From: JALZKA01 sp963701205
GTDB lineage: Bacteria; Actinomycetota; Thermoleophilia; Solirubrobacterales; 70-9
Assembly (NCBI GenBank): GCA_963701205.1
Contig: OY969575.1
Location: 310,001 to 374,000, forward strand
Reading direction: 5' to 3'
DNA: 64,000 nt
This document shows, piece after piece, positions 23,937-34,012 of the stretch. The notes below the pieces were generated by a model. That model did not search any database. It was not told the DNA's origin and saw only the letters and a list, made by a program, of their open reading frames with translations. The translations under genes and the position numbers were made by a program. The first letter of the stretch is position 1. Each line of letters starts with the position of its first letter.

Positions 23937-25151
23937 GTGACCGCGGACACGCCTTCCGGCACCGGGCTAATTCCCGAACTCTGTCGCGGGGTTCTATCCG
24001 CAAGCTGGGCGGAGGGCAATCGCAGCGGCGTCCCATACGGCTACACCCGTCCCTCCCCCACTCGCTATCCATGGCAGTGGTACTGGGATTCTTGCTTTGC
24101 CGCGATCGTCTGGCGCCGAATCGACCCAGCGCGATCGCGCTCCGAGCTGGAGTCGCTACTGCGGGCATCGCGCGAGGATGGCTTCATCGGCCACGTGACT
24201 TTCTGGGACCAGCCGTTGACGTTGAAGCGGCGTATTTATTACAACGTCGATCGCCGCTCGTCGGCGATGACGTCAACGATCCAACCCCCCCTGCTTGCCT
24301 GGGCCTGGCGAATTGCGGTTGGCGACCCGGCGGACGATCCGCGAATCGCGCGGCACCACGAGTGGCTGCTGGCCAATCGCGACCTTGAGGGAGACGGCCT
24401 GCTGTGGCTGATCCAGCCCGATGAGTCGGGCCTCGACTCGTCCCCCAAGTTCGATCCGGTCTGGGGCTGGCGCTCGCACGCGAACTGGGGCTTTCCAACG
24501 CTGGTCTCCCGATCACGCCGGTTGGGATGGGATGCAAGGCGGATCCGCGATGCCGGGGGACCGGTGCTCTGCGAAGTCGTCACCAACGTCCTCTGGGGCC
24601 TGTCCCGCCTCGCGATGGGTCAGCCGTCGATAACGCCGGCCCTGGTTGATCGCCTCTGGGACGAGGAACGGGGCCGATTCACCGACGAAGCCCAACCCGG
24701 CGGGCTGCGACCGGATGTGGACACGTGGGCGTCGCTGTCGCCGCTTGCCCTGCCCGACCTACCCGAAGCAATCGGCCGTCGGCTGGTCGAGGAGCATCTG
24801 CTCGACCCCACGCGCTACTGGCTGGATCATCCGCCGCCATCGGTTGCCGCCAGCGATCCCGCCTTCGAGCCCAACCGTGGACCGGGCTGGAAACTGCGCT
24901 ACTGGCGCGGGCCAACGTGGATCAACGCCGCCTGGATGTTGTGGATCGGCATGCAAAGGCTTGGGTATCTGGCCGAGGCGCGGGCGATGGCCGCCCGGCT
25001 CGTGCCGATGATCGAGCGCGAGGGATTGCGTGAGTACTACGACCCGTTGACCGGCGAGGGGCTTGGCGCCCGCGAGTTCGCCTGGTCCAGCCTGATCTGG
25101 GAGTTGTGGGACCCGGATCCCACGGCGCCCAACAGCTACCTGCCGACCTGA
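23937..25151 (+). CDS. glycoside hydrolase-like (alpha/alpha)6-barrel protein, MGH1/GH63-related
   Basis: About 404 residues from the GTG at 23937. The segment YPWQWYWDSCFAAIVWRRID near the N-terminus and the later GWKLRYWRGPTWINAAWML and EYYDPLTGEGLGAREFAWSS are typical of the GH63/mannosylglycerate-hydrolase-like (alpha/alpha)6 barrel. The WDSCF Asp and the downstream Glu in GAREF are candidate catalytic or substrate residues. Likely it cleaves or binds a glucosyl- or mannosyl-containing compatible solute or oligosaccharide; the exact substrate is not visible. No signal peptide, so it is cytoplasmic. The longer frame from 23820 overlaps the permease and was rejected. Confidence 0.7.
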   Translation: MTADTPSGTGLIPELCRGVLSASWAEGNRSGVPYGYTRPSPTRYPWQWYWDSCFAAIVWRRIDPARSRSELESLLRASREDGFIGHVTFWDQPLTLKRRIYYNVDRRSSAMTSTIQPPLLAWAWRIAVGDPADDPRIARHHEWLLANRDLEGDGLLWLIQPDESGLDSSPKFDPVWGWRSHANWGFPTLVSRSRRLGWDARRIRDAGGPVLCEVVTNVLWGLSRLAMGQPSITPALVDRLWDEERGRFTDEAQPGGLRPDVDTWASLSPLALPDLPEAIGRRLVEEHLLDPTRYWLDHPPPSVAASDPAFEPNRGPGWKLRYWRGPTWINAAWMLWIGMQRLGYLAEARAMAARLVPMIEREGLREYYDPLTGEGLGAREFAWSSLIWELWDPDPTAPNSYLPT

Positions 25152-25163
25152 TGCCGGGGCTGC

Positions 25164-25382
25164 CTACTTGTAGCGGTAGGTGATGCGCCCGCGGTCTAGG
25201 TCGTAGGGCGAGAGCTCGATCTTGACCCGGTCCCCCGGGAGGATGCGAATGTAGTGACGGCGCATCTTGCCGGAGATATGGCCGAGGACTTCATGGTCGT
25301 TGTCGAGCGTGACCTTGAACATCGTGTTGGGCAGGGCCTCGGTGACCTCGCCCTCCATCTCGATCTTTTCTTCCTTACCCAT
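25164..25382 (-). CDS. infA: translation initiation factor IF-1
   Basis: 72 residues, the normal length. A single OB-fold that binds the ribosomal A site with IF-2 and IF-3. Sequence is typical: MGKEEKIEMEGEVTEALPN, then NDHEVLGHISGKMRRHYIRI and PGDRVKIELSPYDLDRGRIT. A TACTCT box lies 11 bases before the ATG on the complement. In most actinobacteria infA lies with rpmJ-rpsM-rpsK; here it stands alone downstream of an enoyl-CoA hydratase. Confidence 0.95.
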   Translation of the reverse strand: MGKEEKIEMEGEVTEALPNTMFKVTLDNDHEVLGHISGKMRRHYIRILPGDRVKIELSPYDLDRGRITYRYK

Positions 25383-25437
25383 CGGCGCGCCAGAGAGTAG
25401 CACCGGAGAACCGCTTATCCACGCGGATTGGGACGCC

Positions 25438-26206
25438 TCAGCGGCCCTTGAATGAAGCCTTGCCGGGACCCTCGTCGAGGAATGAGCGGACCGCTCCCTG
25501 CAGGTCTTCGGTCTCAAACAGGTCGGCGAAGACACCCGGCGTGATCTCGTCCGCGTGGTCCACCCCGCCCTCCAGATAGGCACGCACGATCCGCTTGGTC
25601 ATCCCGTGGGCGACCGTGGGACCCGCCGCAAGCGTGTGCGCAAACTTCATTCCCTTGGCCTGCAAATCGGCATCCGGCAACGACCCGATTGACGACGTTC
25701 CACCGCTCCATGGTCGCGGCGTCGTAGAGCCCGCCCGTCATCACGAACTCGCGGGCTCGGGCGGGGCCCGCGCGCTCCGCCATTCGCTGTGTGCCTCCGG
25801 CACCCGGTGTGAGGCCAACGACCCGCTCGACAAGACCGAAGCGGGTGGACTCCCCAGCCCAGATCATGTCGCATGCCAGCGCCACTTCGAGCCCTGCGGT
25901 CAGGCATAGACCGTGGCAAAGAGCCAGGGTCGGGATCGGCAAGGCCTCAAGGCGCTTGATCGGCCCGAGCAGCGGCGGAAACGGCTCGTCGGAATCGACT
26001 GAGTCGGCGAACACCTGAACGTCCACACCGCCCGAAAAGATCTCACCGTCCGCGCGCCAGACGGCGGCGCGTGCGTCCGATTCTTCGATCTCGGCAATGC
26101 AGTCCTCGAGCGCGTGGAACGAGTCGGGCCCGAACAGGTTGAGCGGCGGATTCGAGAGCGTGATGACCGCGACGTCGCCGTCGCGGCTCATGACTACCGA
26201 CGCCAT
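25438..26206 (-). CDS. enoyl-CoA hydratase/isomerase, one frameshift
   Basis: Crotonase family. The first frame (26206 to about 25682) holds VAVITLSNPPLNLFGPDS, an oxyanion-hole loop with CHGLCLTAGLEVALACDM and FGLVERVVGLTPGAGGTQR. The remaining part (DADLQAKGMKFAHTLAAGPT to the C-terminus) lies in the next frame, with the change around 25682 after WNVVNRV. A single one-base indel restores about 255 residues, the family length. The expected catalytic Glu region is LVERVV; substrate unknown. The preceding gene on the same strand is the CCA-adding-like enzyme, 43 bases upstream. Confidence 0.8.
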
Positions 26207-26248
26207 CGGACTTCAGGGGCTGGAAGGCGTGCGCTCACCGGGCACACC

Positions 26249-27685
26249 CTATTCGTTGCGATCGAGCCTGCGCCGGGCGTGTTCAATGGCGTCGGAGCGG
26301 CTGGACACCTCATTCGCATAGACGGCAGCGCGAAGCTCGTCGAGGAGCGCTCCAAGCGCAGGGCCCTCCTCGATTCCCAGCTCCCGCGCCAGCTCGTCGC
26401 CCGCGACCGGTAGCGCGGGAGGGCCGGTCTCGCGCCAATCGAGCGCGGCCGGCAGTACCTCCCGCACCAGTTCAAGGTGCGCAGCGATCATCTCCGGGGA
26501 GGCGATCACCCCGGAACCGCGTGCGGCCATCCGGTCGGCTGCGGTCAGCAGGGTGACGTCAGGCGCCACGTCGCCGCAGCGCGATACGTACTCGTACGTT
26601 CGGCGCCTGGCGAGCGGGCGTTCGGAGACCATGAACCCCAGGTGAAGGTGGTGGCGTGCCAGGCCCTCAACGTGGCGGCTGAGGGAGCGGCTCGCTTTGA
26701 GCCGGGCCAAAGACTCCTTGACCATCTCGGCGCCTACCGAGTCGTGGCCCTTGAACGTGACGTAGCCGGCATGGTCGCCCTTGGTGGCGGGTTTGCCGAT
26801 GTCGTGAGTAAGCGCACCAAGCCGCAGGCCGTCGCGCCGGCTGAACCCGTCACCGATCGGCGCCGCCAGCAGGTCGGCCACCCTCGCGGCGGATTCGCCC
26901 GCGTACGTCGCCAGATCGGCCTCGATCGCAAGCCATTGCCGCAGCACCTCGACCGTGTGCTCATGAACGTCGAGGTGGTGGTTGGGTCCCTGCTCGACGC
27001 CGCGCAGGGCCTCAAGCTCCGGCAAGACCGAATCCACCGCGCCCAGGGCGGCAAGCAATTCGAACCCGCCGACCGGGTCCGGCGAGGCGACCAAGCCGCG
27101 AAGCTCCGCAAGCCGTCGCTCACCGGCCGGTTCCTGAGCGCGCGCCGCTGACGCTCGGCCAAGTTCGATCGTCCGATCCTCGATCCGCATGCCCAGAGTG
27201 GCGGCAAGGCGCGCGGCGCGCAACAGCCGGAGCGGATCGTCGGAGAAGCTTTCATCAGACACGGCACGCAGCCGCATGGCGCGGACGTCATCGAGGCCTC
27301 CGGTCGGGTCGATTGGCGGGCCGTCGAGCTGGTCAATCGGTAGTGCGATCGCGTTGACCGTGAAGTCGCGGAGTGCCAAATCGCCTTCCACGTCGGACGC
27401 GCGGAGTCTCGTGACATCAACATGCCAGGCCCCGTCCGCGGCGACGGCGCGCCACGTGCCGAACTCCTCGGACATGCAAAACGCGGCGCCCTTCGATGCC
27501 GACGCGATCGCCTCTGCCGTTGCCCGCTCGATCCCGGGCGCTACCGCGAGGTCGGCGTCAAGCACCGGCCTGCCCATCGCTGCGTCTCGAATCGCTCCTC
27601 CGACCACCCAGGTCGGGCCATCGGCGACTTCCGCTGCAGCGATTACCGGCGCCGCACCTGCCAGCGCACTGCCGATCACGGTCAA
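26249..27685 (-). CDS. CCA-adding enzyme/poly(A) polymerase family nucleotidyltransferase
   Basis: 478 residues from a TTG in a TTGA overlap with the alr stop. N-terminal nucleotidyltransferase head: VVGGAIRD and the metal-binding PVLDADLAVAP (D-x-D). Neck region with DDPLRLLRAARLAATL. C-terminal HD domain with LGALTHDIGKPATKGDH. This order matches bacterial tRNA nucleotidyltransferases with an HD domain, which repair the 3' CCA of tRNA. The HD domain suggests an added phosphohydrolase activity. It is part of the housekeeping run from rplM downward. Confidence 0.85.
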   Translation of the reverse strand: MTVIGSALAGAAPVIAAAEVADGPTWVVGGAIRDAAMGRPVLDADLAVAPGIERATAEAIASASKGAAFCMSEEFGTWRAVAADGAWHVDVTRLRASDVEGDLALRDFTVNAIALPIDQLDGPPIDPTGGLDDVRAMRLRAVSDESFSDDPLRLLRAARLAATLGMRIEDRTIELGRASAARAQEPAGERRLAELRGLVASPDPVGGFELLAALGAVDSVLPELEALRGVEQGPNHHLDVHEHTVEVLRQWLAIEADLATYAGESAARVADLLAAPIGDGFSRRDGLRLGALTHDIGKPATKGDHAGYVTFKGHDSVGAEMVKESLARLKASRSLSRHVEGLARHHLHLGFMVSERPLARRRTYEYVSRCGDVAPDVTLLTAADRMAARGSGVIASPEMIAAHLELVREVLPAALDWRETGPPALPVAGDELARELGIEEGPALGALLDELRAAVYANEVSSRSDAIEHARRRLDRNE

Positions 27686-28800
27686 GCTGGGTGACCCGTG
27701 TACACGCGCGGGACCCGAGGCGAGATTCCGCAGGTGACCTCGTAGTTGATCGTGTCCAGCGTTCGCGCGATGTCTTCGGCCAGGATCCGCTCCGAACCCT
27801 GCGCGCCAATCAGGACTGCGTCGGCTCCGGTGGCGACCGCAGGCTCAGCACCCAGATCAACTGTGACGTTGTCCATCGAGACAGTGCCGACCGTGGGATA
27901 CCGGCCGCCGCCGATCAAGACATCGGCTGCATTCGTCAGCCCGCGCCGCCAGCCGTCGCCGTACCCAATCGGCAGGACGCCGACCGTCGTCGTCGCAGAA
28001 GCCCGCCAGCGGCGCCCGTAACCAGCGCTCCAGCCAGGCTCAAACCGCTTCGTCTCGGCCAAGTAGGAGTGGAGCTCCATCGCCGGCTCCAAATCCTGGT
28101 CTCGCGGGTCGCGTCCGAACGGGTCGAGACCGTAGATCGCAATTCCACATCGGACCATGTCAAAGTGAGTCGCGCCATCGCGAAGCATTGCCGCGCTGTT
28201 GGCGGCATGAACGCAGACGCCTGGTTGCAGACCGCGAACCTGCTCGGCGACGGGCCGAAAACGGTCAAGCTGTTCGGCCATGAAATCGGGGTCGGAATCC
28301 GCAGTCGCAAGGTGTGTCCAGAACCCCGCCAGGTCCAGCGCCGGATCCGCCGCGACGGCGGCGCAAAGCGCCAGCACGCTTTCCCCATCGCTCGCACCCA
28401 GGCGACCCATCCCGGTGTCGTATTTGACGTGAACGCGGCAAACCACACCAAGAGCCTCGGCTCGGCGCGCGACGAGTTTCCGGAACCGCTCGTCCCAGAG
28501 GCCGATCTCCGCTCGCGCCGCGAGGGCGACCTCCAACTCGTCAGGCGAAAGCACGCCCATGGTGAAGAGCCGGGCGTCGGGTAGGGCGGCTCGCAGTTCT
28601 GCTGCCTCGGTCGCGGCCGCAACCGCCAGCAGCTCGGCTCCACCCCGTAGCGCCGCCTCCGCACTCGCGACCGCACCGTGCCCGTAGCCGTCCGCCTTGA
28701 CAACGGCGCAGAGCGAAGCGCCGTCCTCGAGCGCAGAGCGAAGCCGCGCGCAGTTGCGCTCGATCGCCCCGAGATCGATAATGGCGCTGGCCCGAATCAT
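27682..28800 (-). CDS. alr: alanine racemase
   Basis: 372 residues, family length. PLP enzyme making D-alanine for peptidoglycan. Visible: PLP lysine in AVVKADGYGHGAV, the RCGIAIYGLDPF segment, and the catalytic Tyr region GWSAGYGRRWRA with the PIGYGDGW motif. The ATG overlaps the stop of the upstream nnrDE gene (ATGA at 28797-28800). With glmS, glmM and dacA elsewhere in the window, it provides cell-wall precursors. Confidence 0.94.
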   Translation of the reverse strand: MIRASAIIDLGAIERNCARLRSALEDGASLCAVVKADGYGHGAVASAEAALRGGAELLAVAAATEAAELRAALPDARLFTMGVLSPDELEVALAARAEIGLWDERFRKLVARRAEALGVVCRVHVKYDTGMGRLGASDGESVLALCAAVAADPALDLAGFWTHLATADSDPDFMAEQLDRFRPVAEQVRGLQPGVCVHAANSAAMLRDGATHFDMVRCGIAIYGLDPFGRDPRDQDLEPAMELHSYLAETKRFEPGWSAGYGRRWRASATTTVGVLPIGYGDGWRRGLTNAADVLIGGGRYPTVGTVSMDNVTVDLGAEPAVATGADAVLIGAQGSERILAEDIARTLDTINYEVTCGISPRVPRVYTGHPA

Positions 28801-30329
28801 CGAGTGAGTCCCGCGCCGAGCGCGCCCACGACGTCGCTTGCGATCACGGACTCGGGGGTGCCGATCCGAGCCGCGGCCACCTGTCCGGCGCGGGCGTGCG
28901 CGAACACGCCCGCACAGGCCGCGTCGAACGAGTCCAACCCGCGCGCCAGCATTGCGCCAACGACGCCAGCCAGCACGTCCCCGGTTCCGGCGGTGGCGAG
29001 CGCGGGCGCCGGCTCAACGTTGATCGCCACCGGCGAGGCCTCCGGGTTGCCGTCGGCGATCACGGTGTCATCCCCCTTCAACACAACCACGCAACCGGCC
29101 TGCCTTGCTGCATCCCGGGCGCATTCGAGTCGCCGGGACTCAACCTCGTCACGGGACAATCCCAAAAGGCGGGCCAACTCACCGGCATGCGGGGTGAGGA
29201 CGGTCGGCGCCATCCTCGCGGCCACCAAGTCAAGACGGCCGGCGAGGGCGTTCAAGCCGTCCGCATCAACCACGAGCGGCGCGCTAGCAGCGGCGATTAC
29301 GGAGACCGCCATATGTTGCGCGTCGGGCGCGCTGCCAAGGCCCGGGCCGAGCACGATCGCGGCCGCGCCGGGCGCGGCGCCAAGTGCATCCAGATGGGCC
29401 TCGCGCGCAAAATGTCCGTCGGCGCCAGCGACGCCGACGGTCATGACCTCGGTCAGCTTGGCCTCGAAGATCGGCTCAAGCTCGGCGGGCACGGCGGCTG
29501 TGGCGTAGCCGGCGCCGGCGCGAATCGCTGCCGACGCGGCCAACGTCAGCGCTCCCGTCAAACCCGCAGAACCACCGATCAAAAGCACCTGGCCGGAGCT
29601 GAACTTGCTCGATGCGGCATCGCGCCGCGGCGGCAATTCGAGGACGCCCGCCTCGATCCAGCCACCGGCTGCCGCGACCGGGGCACCGGCTGGTATCCCG
29701 ATCGGGGCCACCACAAGTCTGCCGGTGTGCTGCTTGCCGGGGGCGATCAGGTGGCCAAGCTTTGCGGCGTGAAAAGCCACGGTGATGACGGCGTCGATTG
29801 CCGGCCCCTCGGCGACCCCGGTTGACGCGGCGATCCCGGAGGCGATGTCGGCAGCAACGACCGGCGCCGGGCACTCGTTGATCGCGTCGATCGCCTCCAG
29901 CACGGGCGTCATTGGCTCGCCACGAAACCCGGTTCCCAGGATCGCATCGACGACGACGCCTGAGTCCACCAGCGCAGCGCCGATCTGGTCGGCCGAAACA
30001 GTGCGCCAGCCGTCGCCGTCAAGCCTTGCCAGGTTTGCTTGAGCATCGAGCGAAAGCTCTTCATCTGGCGAGAGCAGCAGGACATCAACCGCAAACCCGC
30101 GATCTCGCAAGCGTCGGGCGCAGACAAGCCCGTCACCGCCATTGTTGCCCTTGCCGCAGACCACCCGTACCGGGCCCGAAGGAGAGATTGAGATCACGGC
30201 CTCCGCCAGTGCTCCGCCGGCCGCCTCCATCAGCTGCAGGGACGGAATCGTCCGATCCTCGATCGCCCAGGCATCCATGGAGCGCATTCCGTCGGCGTCG
30301 TAGACGGGCTGGAGCCATTCGCGCAGCAT
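28797..30329 (-). CDS. nnr: bifunctional ADP-dependent NAD(P)H-hydrate dehydratase/NAD(P)H-hydrate epimerase
   Basis: 510 residues. The N-terminal YjeF epimerase domain has CGKGNNGGDGLVCARRL and VVDAILGTGFRG; the C-terminal dehydratase (YjeF_C, ribokinase-like) has GPGLGSAPD, VVDADGLNAL, LTPHAGELARLLG, KGDDTVI and the nucleotide-binding ATAGTGDVLAG. Together they repair hydrated NAD(P)H. The ATG at 30329 is preferred over 30356 because a TACGCT box (30336-30341 on the complement) ends 6 bases before it, fitting a leaderless start. The stop overlaps the alr start. Confidence 0.93.
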   Translation of the reverse strand: MLREWLQPVYDADGMRSMDAWAIEDRTIPSLQLMEAAGGALAEAVISISPSGPVRVVCGKGNNGGDGLVCARRLRDRGFAVDVLLLSPDEELSLDAQANLARLDGDGWRTVSADQIGAALVDSGVVVDAILGTGFRGEPMTPVLEAIDAINECPAPVVAADIASGIAASTGVAEGPAIDAVITVAFHAAKLGHLIAPGKQHTGRLVVAPIGIPAGAPVAAAGGWIEAGVLELPPRRDAASSKFSSGQVLLIGGSAGLTGALTLAASAAIRAGAGYATAAVPAELEPIFEAKLTEVMTVGVAGADGHFAREAHLDALGAAPGAAAIVLGPGLGSAPDAQHMAVSVIAAASAPLVVDADGLNALAGRLDLVAARMAPTVLTPHAGELARLLGLSRDEVESRRLECARDAARQAGCVVVLKGDDTVIADGNPEASPVAINVEPAPALATAGTGDVLAGVVGAMLARGLDSFDAACAGVFAHARAGQVAAARIGTPESVIASDVVGALGAGLTR

Positions 30330-30400
30330 TCGCGCAGCGTAGTGGTGCGATCGCACGGACGATTCGCGGATGCCCGTCCGGGTCGCAGGGGTCCGCTTGG

Positions 30401-30757
30401 TCAGGCGACGGCGACGGCCGCGGCGATATCGCGCGAGTGAGTCAGCGAGATCTTGAGTTCCACGCCGTGCCTTGCGGCAACTCTCGCTGCCTCGCCGTGG
30501 AGGGTGAGGGTCGGTGGCGCGTCGCCGCCGCCGAACACCTCGACCTCGTGAAGCCGCAAGCCGCCGAGGCCCAGCGCCTTAAGGGCGGCTTCCTTGGCGG
30601 CAAACCGGGCTGCAAGGTGGCGCCCCGGGCGCGCCCGGGCGGCCGCGAATTCAAGCTCGCACGAGCTGAAGATCCGTGGGGCAAGGCCCGGCCGTCGTGC
30701 CAGCGCCCGCTCAAGGCGTTCGATCTCGATCAGGTCGAGACCAACCCCGGGGATCAC
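30401..30757 (-). CDS. acpS: holo-[acyl-carrier-protein] synthase
   Basis: 118 residues, usual AcpS length. Transfers 4'-phosphopantetheine from CoA to ACP. Visible motifs: GVGLDLIEIERLERAL (metal/CoA-binding Asp) and AARFAAKEAALKALG (catalytic Glu/Lys). Its stop is 72 bases before the nnr start at 30329. It is followed upstream in transcription by glmS, 34 bases apart, so probably co-transcribed. Confidence 0.92.
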   Translation of the reverse strand: MIPGVGLDLIEIERLERALARRPGLAPRIFSSCELEFAAARARPGRHLAARFAAKEAALKALGLGGLRLHEVEVFGGGDAPPTLTLHGEAARVAARHGVELKISLTHSRDIAAAVAVA

Positions 30758-30791
30758 CGGCAGGAACCCCGGGTGAAGTGGATCGGCCCTG

Positions 30792-32654
30792 TCACTCGAC
30801 CGTCACGGTCTTGGCCAGGTTGCGCGGCTGGTCAACGTTGAGCCCAAGCATGTGTGCCACGTGGTAGGCGAGGAGCTGGAGCGGCAAGATCGCCAGGATC
30901 GGCTGCAGGATCCAATCGGTGGCGGGCACCTCGATCACCAGGTCGGACGCTTCGGAGACCTTTGTCTGCCCGGCGGTGGCAATCGCGATCACGTCTGCCC
31001 CCCGCGCGCGCACCTCCTCCATGTTTGAGAGGACCTTGTCGAGAATCGGACTGTCGGTGGCAATGCAAACGACGGGCGTTGACTCATCGAGCAGCGCGAT
31101 CGGTCCGTGCTTCATCTCGCCGGCCGCATAGGCGTCCGATGGGATGTAGGAGATCTCCTTCATCTTCAGGGCGCCCTCCAGGCAGATCGGCAGGCCAATG
31201 TTGCGGCCCAAGTAGAGGAAGAACCGGCCCTTGTGCTCTGCCCTGGCCACCGCCCTGACCCTTTCCTCGACGGAGTCGAGCGTTTCCTGAATCTTGTGTG
31301 GCAGCGCCTTCATCTCGGCGATCAGCTCCGCGAGGCGTTCGTCCGAAAGCGATCCGCGCTGCTGCGCCAGCCAGAGGCCGATCAAGTACATCGCGGCCAC
31401 CTGGCAGGTGAACGTCTTAGTCGCCGCGACCCCGATCTCGAGTCCGGCGCGGGTGTAGAGCACGGCGTCGGCGTCGCGGGTGGCCTGGCTCCCCATGATG
31501 TTGGTGAGGGCGAGGACCTTGGCGCCGCGCTCGCGCGCGAGTCGCATCGCGGCCAGCGTGTCGGCGGTCTCGCCCGACTGCGTGATGCCGATCACCAGAT
31601 CGTTGGGGCTGACGACCGGATCGCGGTAGCGGTACTCGGAAGCAATGTCCATCTCCACCGGCACCCGAGCCCATTGCTCGATCGCGTAGCGACCAACGAG
31701 GCCGGCGTGGTAGCTGGTGCCGCAGGCCACGATCACGACCCGCCCGATTCCGGCGATGAACTCCGGGGTGAGCGCGGCTTCGACCTCCTCAAGGTCCACC
31801 CTGTCGTTGGCCGGCAGGCGATCGGCGATCGTCTCGGCGACCGCATCCGGCTGCTCGGCCATTTCCTTGCGCATGAACGTTGCGTAGCCGCCCTTCTCAG
31901 CCGCCTCCTCATCCCAGAGAACCTCGTCAACATCGCGTTCAATCGGGTTCCCGTCGGCGTCGGTGATCGCTGCCGTTTCCGGGGTGACCGTCACGATCTC
32001 GCCGTTTTCGATTGCCAGCGCGATCCGGGTTTCGGCCAGGAACGCAGGGATCGCTGAGGCGATGTAGGTCTCCTCGGCGCCGATCCCGATGATCAGCGGG
32101 CATTCCTGGCGTGCGGCGACGAGGGTCTCCGGGTGGTCGGCGTGCATGGCGGCGAAGGCGTAATGGCCGCGCAGATCGGCGAACGCCAGACGTACTGCCA
32201 GCGTCAGGTCGCCCGCGTAGTGCTTCTCGATCAGGTGGGCAACGATCTCGGCGTCGGTTTCCGACGAGAAGATGTGACCTTCGGACGAAAGCTGCGCCCG
32301 CAGTTCCGAGTGGTTTTCGACGATTCCGTTGAGGACGATGTGAACTGAGTTGGAGCAGTCCCCGTGGGGGTGCGCGTTTTCCTCGGTCACCCGTCCGTGC
32401 GTGGCCCAGCGGGTATGCGCCAGTCCGATCGTCGCTGGAGGGGCCGCCACGGCAACGGCCCCTTCGCCGACGTCAAGCCCGACCGCCGCGCGAAGGTTGG
32501 CAAGGTTTCCGACCGCCCGGACCGAATCAATCGTGCCGTCGGTCAGCAGCGAGATTCCGGCCGAGTCGTAGCCCCGGTACTCCAGCTTTTGGAGTCCGTT
32601 GATCAGGAGGTCACGGCAGGGACGCCTGCCGACATATCCGACGATGCCGCACAT
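30792..32654 (-). CDS. glmS: glutamine-fructose-6-phosphate aminotransferase (isomerizing)
   Basis: 620 residues. First committed step of UDP-GlcNAc synthesis. The N-terminal glutaminase domain starts MCGIVGYVGRR with the catalytic Cys directly after Met; a WATHGRVTEENAHPH segment follows. Two SIS sugar-isomerase domains are present (VACGTSYHAGLVGRYAIEQW and FFLYLGRNIGLPICLEGALK), and the C-terminus is NLAKTVTVE. A TACCCT box (32664-32669 on the complement) lies 9 bases before the ATG, suggesting its own leaderless promoter within the rplM-to-infA run. glmM lies just upstream. Confidence 0.96.
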   Translation of the reverse strand: MCGIVGYVGRRPCRDLLINGLQKLEYRGYDSAGISLLTDGTIDSVRAVGNLANLRAAVGLDVGEGAVAVAAPPATIGLAHTRWATHGRVTEENAHPHGDCSNSVHIVLNGIVENHSELRAQLSSEGHIFSSETDAEIVAHLIEKHYAGDLTLAVRLAFADLRGHYAFAAMHADHPETLVAARQECPLIIGIGAEETYIASAIPAFLAETRIALAIENGEIVTVTPETAAITDADGNPIERDVDEVLWDEEAAEKGGYATFMRKEMAEQPDAVAETIADRLPANDRVDLEEVEAALTPEFIAGIGRVVIVACGTSYHAGLVGRYAIEQWARVPVEMDIASEYRYRDPVVSPNDLVIGITQSGETADTLAAMRLARERGAKVLALTNIMGSQATRDADAVLYTRAGLEIGVAATKTFTCQVAAMYLIGLWLAQQRGSLSDERLAELIAEMKALPHKIQETLDSVEERVRAVARAEHKGRFFLYLGRNIGLPICLEGALKMKEISYIPSDAYAAGEMKHGPIALLDESTPVVCIATDSPILDKVLSNMEEVRARGADVIAIATAGQTKVSEASDLVIEVPATDWILQPILAILPLQLLAYHVAHMLGLNVDQPRNLAKTVTVE

Positions 32655-32695
32655 CAGCTGAAAAGGGTAGAGCCGTCAGGCTTCGTGGTGGGCTT

Positions 32696-34012
32696 TCAGG
32701 CGGTCCCGAGCTCGGCCTGCACGGAAGCGACCAGCCTGCCTGCGACCGATTCACACTCCGCCTCGGTCGGCGCCTCGACCATCACCCGGATCAGCGGCTC
32801 AGTGCCAGAGGGCCTGACAAGGATGCGACCGCGGCCCTCAAGGGCCGCCGTCTCACGTTCTACATCGGCCCACACCAGAGTTCTCCGGATCAAGCGTTTG
32901 GTGATCGGCGATTTGGACATTGACCAGCGTCTGCGGCAGCTTGGCAACCGGGACCGCCTCGGCCAGCGAGCGTCCCCGGAGCGCACCGGCGACCAGCAGC
33001 GAGGCCGCAATGCCATCGCCGCTTGGGGTAAAGCCCGTCCAGATCACGTGACCAGACTGTTCGCCGCCAAGGCTCCAGCCCCGTCGCTCCAGCTCGAAGG
33101 AGACATTGCGATCCCCGACCGGAGTGGTCGCGACCTCGATTCCCATTTCCGACATCGCGGTATGAAAGCCGTAGTTCGACATGACCGTGACGACGACGCC
33201 CCCGTCAAGCCGGCCCTCGGCCTGCATCGCGGCCGCGATCAGCGCGATCAGCTCGTCGCCGTCGCGCACGGTGCCAGCGCCGTCAACGGCGATCACCCTG
33301 TCGCCGTCGCCGTCGTAGGCGAAACCGAGATCGGCGCCCGTGGCAACGACCCGCTCCGCCAGGCCCGCCGGATGCGTGGACCCGCAGGCTTCGTTGATGT
33401 TCCGGCCATCGGGATCGGCGCCAATGACTTCGACGGTATGCGCCAAGGCTTTCGAAGATCGGTGCCGCCGATCTGTAGGTGGCGCCGTTGGCGCAATCAA
33501 GCACGACCCGAAGCGCCGAGAGGTCGGACCGAAACGCTGCCTCAAGCTCGCGGTGGTAGTCGGCAAGAGCCCCGTGCAACTCCCGGATCGCGCCGATTTG
33601 CGCGGGTGGAGTCGGCTTCCCGTCAACGGCGGCCTCAATACGAGCCTCAACCTCGTCCGGCGAGCTTCTTGCCGTCCGGGCCGAAGAACTTGATGCCGTT
33701 GTCTTGCCAGGGATTGTGCGACGCCGAGACCACCGCGGCCAGATCGAGACCGAGGCGGCGAACCAGGACCGAGGCAGCCGGAGTGGGCGCAACGCCTGCG
33801 ACCAAAGCATCGCCGCCGGCCTGGGCGACGCCGGCTGCCAGGGCCGCGGCAAGCATCGGCCCCGATTCGCGCGTGTCGCGACAGATCAGCACCTGGGGTC
33901 GCTCAACACGACCCTCAGCCGCAGCCGCGCGGCCGAGTGCCACGGCAAGCTCAGCGCTCAGCGCTTCACCGGCGACCCCCCGGACGCCGTCGGTACCAAA
34001 GAGCTTGGTCAC
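32696..34012 (-). CDS. glmM: phosphoglucosamine mutase, broken by three frameshifts
   Basis: All GlmM hallmarks occur in order but in successive frames: KLFGTDGVRG with the active serine loop VVSASHNPWQDNG (34012 to about 33660), ALRVVLDCANGATY (to about 33450), the metal loop FAYDGDGDRVIAVD with SLGGEQSGHV (to about 32880) and the phosphate-binding RILVRPSGTEPLIRVMVE to the end. The GTG at 34012 is the start. It converts glucosamine-6-P to glucosamine-1-P, after GlmS. The enzyme is essential in most bacteria and every motif is conserved, so base-calling indels are more likely than inactivation. Confidence 0.9.
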
